From: CAZHNW01 sp942491575
GTDB taxonomy: Bacteria > Spirochaetota > UBA4802 > UBA5550
NCBI GenBank assembly: GCA_942491575.1
Contig: CALOBT010000025.1
Span: 2,356,001 to 2,420,000, forward strand
DNA: 64,000 bases
Direction of reading: 5' to 3'
Shown here: piece after piece, positions 60,473-64,000 of the stretch
How the letters are laid out: every line of letters starts with the position of its first letter
Numbering within the stretch: the stretch's first letter is position 1
The notes under the pieces: model-generated
The model's database searches: none
Told to the model about the DNA's origin: nothing
What the model saw: the letters and a program-made list of their open reading frames with translations, nothing else
Position numbers and translations under genes: made by a program

Positions 60473-61417
60473 ATGAACTTTTTGACAGAAGAACAGATAA
60501 ATAATCTCTGTGGCAAAAAAGAACTTTCCGTATTGATAACCGATTCAGGCCTCGGGGGGCTTTCCATTTATGCCGATGTCCTCGAAGGCTTTAAAAACCA
60601 ATCCGGTTTTGAAAAGATTACCCTCACCTACTACAATGCCTGGCCGGAACAGGATCGCGGATACAATCGCATAGAAGATCACAATGAAAAGGTAAAGGTA
60701 TTCAGCAATGCCCTTGGGGGGACTCTGAAATTTAATCCCGATATAATTTTAATTGCATGCAACACCCTCTCTGTCATCTACAGTGAAACTGATTTCAGCA
60801 CCACCACCAAAATCCCCGTAGTGGATATTGTCGATTTTGGGGTTAATATTATCCATGATGCTCTGAGCCTCGATCCTGGGAAACTTGCCGTCGTTTTGGG
60901 CACACTCACCACAGCCGAATCGGAGGAACATAAAAAACGTCTCATCAAAAAGGGTATTGCCCCGGAGCGTATCATCTCCCAGGCATGTGATCAGCTCGCC
61001 ACCAACATCGAAAAGGGGCCGGATAGCGCGGAGGTGACCCGCCTTATTGAAAAATATACAGCGGAAGCCGGTGAAAAAACCGGTTCCACCACTGCAGATG
61101 TCACCGCTGCCCTCTGCTGCACCCACTTCGGATACAGTGACAACTCCATCAGGGAAAATCTTCAAAAAAATATCAGGGGGAAGGCATCAATTCTCAATCC
61201 CAACAGGGAAATGGCCCGTTATATCCTCAATATCTGTGCGGCATATCCAACCGGGAATCCCAATCAGGAAACAGAAATTATCCAGAATATTGTATCAAGG
61301 ATAGAGTGGGATGACAGTAAAGTTAATGCCATTGCGGCAATCATCAAAAAAACTTCCCCCATGACCGCCAAAGCACTTAAAAACTATTCCTGGCTGCCGG
61401 AACTTTTCAGTCTATAA
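60473..61417 (+). CDS. Glutamate-racemase-like amino-acid racemase
   Basis: 314 residues, cofactor-independent two-cysteine racemase pattern of MurI. LITDSGLGGLSIYADVL opens the fold (MurI signature). The first catalytic Cys lies in IILIACNTLSVIYSET and the second in AALCCTHFGYSDNSIREN. The protein is longer than usual MurI (about 265) and differs in other blocks, so it may act on another amino acid. It closes the operon, which thus carries two racemases. Confidence 0.8.
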   Translation: MNFLTEEQINNLCGKKELSVLITDSGLGGLSIYADVLEGFKNQSGFEKITLTYYNAWPEQDRGYNRIEDHNEKVKVFSNALGGTLKFNPDIILIACNTLSVIYSETDFSTTTKIPVVDIVDFGVNIIHDALSLDPGKLAVVLGTLTTAESEEHKKRLIKKGIAPERIISQACDQLATNIEKGPDSAEVTRLIEKYTAEAGEKTGSTTADVTAALCCTHFGYSDNSIRENLQKNIRGKASILNPNREMARYILNICAAYPTGNPNQETEIIQNIVSRIEWDDSKVNAIAAIIKKTSPMTAKALKNYSWLPELFSL

Positions 61418-61439
61418 AGCCCCGCTTAAATCATACTTA

Positions 61440-61455
61440 TACAGAATATTCTGTA
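61440..61455. promoter_or_regulatory. Perfect 16-bp palindrome before the lipase gene
   Basis: TACAGAATATTCTGTA, in the 220-base gap between the racemase-like gene and the lipase gene. Candidate operator; the centre AGAATATTCT is symmetric. No known motif is claimed. No terminator is obvious in this gap. Confidence 0.35.
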
Positions 61456-61638
61456 AATATTTCAAAATACACTGTCTGTATATGATTTTCCCTTCACCAT
61501 CATGAATTTTTCTCACCAATAATTCCTCATTTTTTGTGAAAACGGCTTTTGAATAGCTTTGAACATAAGTTTATTGATATATTTTTCTCACACCGTCCGG
61601 TTGGACTTTCGAATTACGGATAAACGGAGGTTAGGGCT

Positions 61639-62541
61639 ATGAAAAAAATAATTACCATTTTTACAGCACTCATTCTTTCAATCTTTATTATTACCGGTGA
61701 AAAGGAAGCACACGCCTGGGGAACCGATGCATCCTCTTCAATAGATCTTAATTACCCTGTCGTTCTTGTCCATGGATGGGCCGGATCTGACGAATTTATC
61801 TTCGGCATAGATTATTTTTATGGAATTAAATCAACCCTGGAAGATGAAGGGATCGATACCTATGTAGCCGATATCGGGGCATTCGCCACATCAATGGTCC
61901 GCGGGGAAAGACTCAGGGCCTTTATCCTGGAAGTCCTCGCCATCTCCGGGAAGGCAAAGGTTAACATTATAGCCCACTCACAGGGGGGAATCACCTCACG
62001 ATATGTAATTTCCAATATGGGAATGTCTAAAAAAATTGCCTCCCTCACCATGATCTCAACGCCAAACAGGGGCACCGCCCTCTGTGATATAGTTACAGGA
62101 AAACTCCCTAAACTGGCCCAGTATGCCATAGAAGTCCTCGCTGATACCTTCTGGGGGGGCATCATCGCCGGCGACGAAAACCCGAATTTCCGGGCGGCGA
62201 CCCTCGAAATGACTCATTACAATATGGAGCAGGTCTTTAACCCGAATACTCCCGACAGCCATGAGGTTTCATATTTCAGTTATGCTGGTAAACTTTACGG
62301 AATATCACCAAACGTGCTTCTCACTCCGACAACCCTGATCCTACAGTACTACGACGGCGACAATGACGGTGTTGTCCCGGTACAAAGCTCTAAATGGGGA
62401 ATCTGGAAGGGAACAATCACAGGACTTTTCGGAGTTGATCACTTTATGGAGATCAATCACCTATTTGGCAACAGCCCGGGTTTTGACACCGAAGGCTTTT
62501 ACGTTGATATTTGTGAAATGCTCGAGAATTACGGATTCTGA
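61639..62541 (+). CDS. Secreted triacylglycerol lipase-like hydrolase
   Basis: 300 residues with a signal peptide (ends at EAHAWG) and AGG-type site. Family I lipase blocks: YPVVLVHGWAGSDEF (oxyanion), VNIIAHSQGGITSRYVISNM (nucleophile Ser), ISTPNRGTALCD, GDNDGVVPVQSSKWG (acid Asp) and GVDHFMEINHLFG (His). Cys in ALCDI and DICEML may form the disulfide seen in this family. It hydrolyses extracellular triacylglycerols or esters. No foldase (Lif) gene follows, unlike in Pseudomonas. A clear terminator follows. Confidence 0.85.
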   Translation: MKKIITIFTALILSIFIITGEKEAHAWGTDASSSIDLNYPVVLVHGWAGSDEFIFGIDYFYGIKSTLEDEGIDTYVADIGAFATSMVRGERLRAFILEVLAISGKAKVNIIAHSQGGITSRYVISNMGMSKKIASLTMISTPNRGTALCDIVTGKLPKLAQYAIEVLADTFWGGIIAGDENPNFRAATLEMTHYNMEQVFNPNTPDSHEVSYFSYAGKLYGISPNVLLTPTTLILQYYDGDNDGVVPVQSSKWGIWKGTITGLFGVDHFMEINHLFGNSPGFDTEGFYVDICEMLENYGF

Positions 62542-62618
62542 TCACTTAACATGCTTTCAATCCTTTCCTTATCAGTACTCATTGAGTATTGATAATCTGA
62601 GAGATGACCTATATTATC

Positions 62619-62648
62619 AGGGCGGCTATTCAGCCGCCCTTTTTTTTT
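62619..62648 (+). terminator. Rho-independent terminator after the lipase gene
   Basis: Perfect 9-bp stem AGGGCGGCT/AGCCGCCCT with an ATTC loop, followed by eight T. The stop of the convergent NarL-type gene overlaps the T-run. Confidence 0.85.
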
Positions 62649-63300
62649 ACTTATTTTGAGTCAAAACCCACTGTACTGCGTGTTTCACAAGTTCGGAAGT
62701 ATTCTTCAACTTCAATTTTTCCTTAATATTCCTTTTGTGGCTTTCAATCGTATTTATACTGATATCCATTTTATCTGCAATTTCACGGGAACTGAAACCG
62801 TGACCGATCAACTGAAATACTTCAAATTCTTTATTGGCAAGGATATTAACCGGGGTGTCCATTGCATCACTCGATCCATGGAGAAGTTTATCGATTATTT
62901 TCCCTGAAATATCCTCACTGAGAAAAAGCTCCCCCTTCATTATTTTACGAATTGCGCCAATGACGTTATCCATGGCTTCCTTTTTCATCACGTAGCCACG
63001 GGCTCCCGCCCGGATTACCCGTTCCGCATAGAGGGATTCATCATGCATGGAGAGGACCAGGCTTTTTGATGAGGGAAAACGCTCATTTATTTTTTTTACG
63101 AGTTCAATTCCACTGACATCCCCATCCAGGGAGAGGTCTACGGTAATTACATCCGGATCTTCCTGTTGTATCACTGCAAGGGCTTCCTTTACCTTTGCCG
63201 CTTCCCCGCAAACTTCAATGTCAGATTCCGAATCCAGCATCATCCTGAGTCCCTGGCGAACAACGGGATGATCATCAACAATAACTACTCTGATTGTCAT
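62647..63300 (-). CDS. NarL/LuxR-type response regulator
   Basis: 217 residues. The receiver (about 1-120) has VVIVDDHPVVRQGLRMML (acidic pair) and phospho-Asp in VITVDLSLDGDVSGIELV, with Lys in GYVMKKEAMD. The C-terminal HTH (about 150-210) is ELIGHGFSSREIADKMDISINTIESHKRNIKEKLKLKN-like, i.e. LuxR type. It lies 87 bases downstream of a HisKA_3 kinase gene on the same strand, and the two form a two-component pair. The target genes are unknown; the lipase next door is a candidate. Confidence 0.9.
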   Translation of the reverse strand: MTIRVVIVDDHPVVRQGLRMMLDSESDIEVCGEAAKVKEALAVIQQEDPDVITVDLSLDGDVSGIELVKKINERFPSSKSLVLSMHDESLYAERVIRAGARGYVMKKEAMDNVIGAIRKIMKGELFLSEDISGKIIDKLLHGSSDAMDTPVNILANKEFEVFQLIGHGFSSREIADKMDISINTIESHKRNIKEKLKLKNTSELVKHAVQWVLTQNK

Positions 63301-63387
63301 AGCCTGATATACCTATATTTTTATGGCAGCAAATTTTCAGTCATATCAGGATTATAGACTAAAAATATCACGGAGGCAATACAATTT

Positions 63388-64000
63388 TTAAACAGGTTCC
63401 TCATCCCGGATCCGCAGGCGTACCGATACCTGGAAACCGCCCCCATCGCAATTATCGGTATTAAGCTCAGCGCGAATCAGTTTTGCCCGGTGCCGCATGG
63501 TTTTAAGGCCAATTCCTTCTTCATCATTCTTACTAGCATCAAGGCCGGTACCATTATCATTAATCTTCATAGTAAAATGAGAATCATCATAACAGAGAAA
63601 AATATCAATTTTTCCAGTACCGCTGTGTTTTACCGCATTATTGACCGCCTCCTTCGCTATATAATAAAGATGTGTCGCCGTTTGAATATTTCTAATTACT
63701 ATATGCTGATTCTGATGGACAGAACAATCTATATGGAAAACCGTGCTTACAGATTCAGCCATTTCCTCAAGGGCCATAACAAAGCCATGTTTATCCAGGT
63801 TCACAGGGTAAAGCCCCCTGGAAAGAGATTGTGCCTGAGAAACGGACTCCTTAACCAGGTCAAGTATGGGCTGCATATATTCCGTTTCCGGATATGACTT
63901 TTCTTCAAGTTTCCGTTTAAAGCCCCCGATTAAAAAACTGAGGCCTGTGAGATTTTGACCGAGTCCGTCATGAAGATCTCCTGCGATCCTTAGACGCTCA
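63388..64000 (-). CDS. HisKA_3 histidine kinase (partial, 5' end beyond window)
   Basis: The frame stays open to the window edge. Its start here reads ERLRIAGDLHDGLGQNLTGL, where the His in DLHDGLGQ is the phospho-acceptor of the NarX/DegS (HisKA_3) family. The ATPase part follows: YYIAKEAVNNAVKHSGTGKIDI (N box), MKINDNGTGLDASKNDEEGIGLKTMRHRAKLI (G boxes) and a terminal VSVRLRIRDEEPV. The sensor part lies outside the window. It pairs with the NarL-type regulator encoded just downstream. Confidence 0.85.
   Translation of the reverse strand, partial: ERLRIAGDLHDGLGQNLTGLSFLIGGFKRKLEEKSYPETEYMQPILDLVKESVSQAQSLSRGLYPVNLDKHGFVMALEEMAESVSTVFHIDCSVHQNQHIVIRNIQTATHLYYIAKEAVNNAVKHSGTGKIDIFLCYDDSHFTMKINDNGTGLDASKNDEEGIGLKTMRHRAKLIRAELNTDNCDGGGFQVSVRLRIRDEEPV

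Noticed and set aside
61440..61455. SOS (LexA) box
   Set aside because: The half sites are ACAG/CTGT in reversed order compared with the usual CTGT-N8-ACAG, and no SOS gene is adjacent.

Overview
This window looks like a chromosomal segment of a Gram-negative-type, motile, heterotrophic bacterium with a moderate G+C content. Outer-membrane beta-barrels, lipoproteins with loose lipoboxes, two chemotaxis receptors, a class III nucleotide cyclase, a diguanylate cyclase, a TAXI-type TRAP transporter and several lipid-metabolism genes fit Spirochaetota (Leptospira-like or environmental spirochaetes) best. A deltaproteobacterial-type lineage is not excluded. There is no rRNA gene, recognisable tRNA, insertion sequence, phage or CRISPR array, so this is not an obvious mobile island.

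Layout. 0-3.1 kb: the end of an exported-protein gene, an O-antigen ligase-like protein and an odd Arg/Tyr-rich secreted protein. 3.4-9.8 kb: MaoC-type hydratase, Tsx-like barrel, a TetR/short-chain dehydrogenase pair divergent from a DUF362 gene with three matching operators, a DinB-like protein and an alpha/beta hydrolase. 10-22.7 kb: a phosphate/polyphosphate cluster. It holds two CYTH-like proteins (one cytoplasmic, one exported), an OprO/P-type porin, a LysR regulator, a DHH exopolyphosphatase, an unknown membrane protein, an SLC13 anion permease, a chemoreceptor, a DUF47/PhoU-like protein and a PiT phosphate transporter. 22.8-29.9 kb: a lipoprotein flavodoxin, an EEP-fold phosphodiesterase/nuclease, a fused acyl ligase-ACP-acyltransferase, and a TrmB-aminotransferase-transglutaminase operon whose promoter and palindromic operator sit on the start codon.

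30-42.5 kb: signalling and housekeeping genes: double cyclic-nucleotide-binding/HEAT protein, second chemoreceptor, DMT exporter, Cache-HAMP-adenylate cyclase, beta-barrel, pyrE, hybrid histidine kinase, lipoprotein and DUF2809 protein. 42.7-53.1 kb: TAXI-TRAP transporter, SixA phosphatase, NfeD-like protein, 7-TM protein, ornithine aminotransferase, dicarboxylate/amino-acid symporter, LysE-type exporter and N-acyl-D-amino-acid deacylase. This stretch is littered with unusually long perfect palindromes. 53.2-54.8 kb: a CHASE4 diguanylate cyclase. 55.2-61.4 kb: a tight six-gene operon of ATP-grasp ligase, N-formylglutamate amidohydrolase-like enzyme, class IV D-amino-acid aminotransferase-like enzyme, alanine racemase, CapA-like enzyme and glutamate-racemase-like enzyme. 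61.6-64 kb: an exported lipase and a NarL/DegU-type two-component pair cut by the window end.

Two assemblies look least described: the polyphosphate/phosphate cluster with a periplasmic CYTH-like domain (10-22.7 kb), and the D-amino-acid/ATP-grasp operon (55.2-61.4 kb). A third feature of interest is the family of long, self-complementary intergenic elements between 45.7 and 54.9 kb. All assignments were made by reading motifs by eye; no database search was run.
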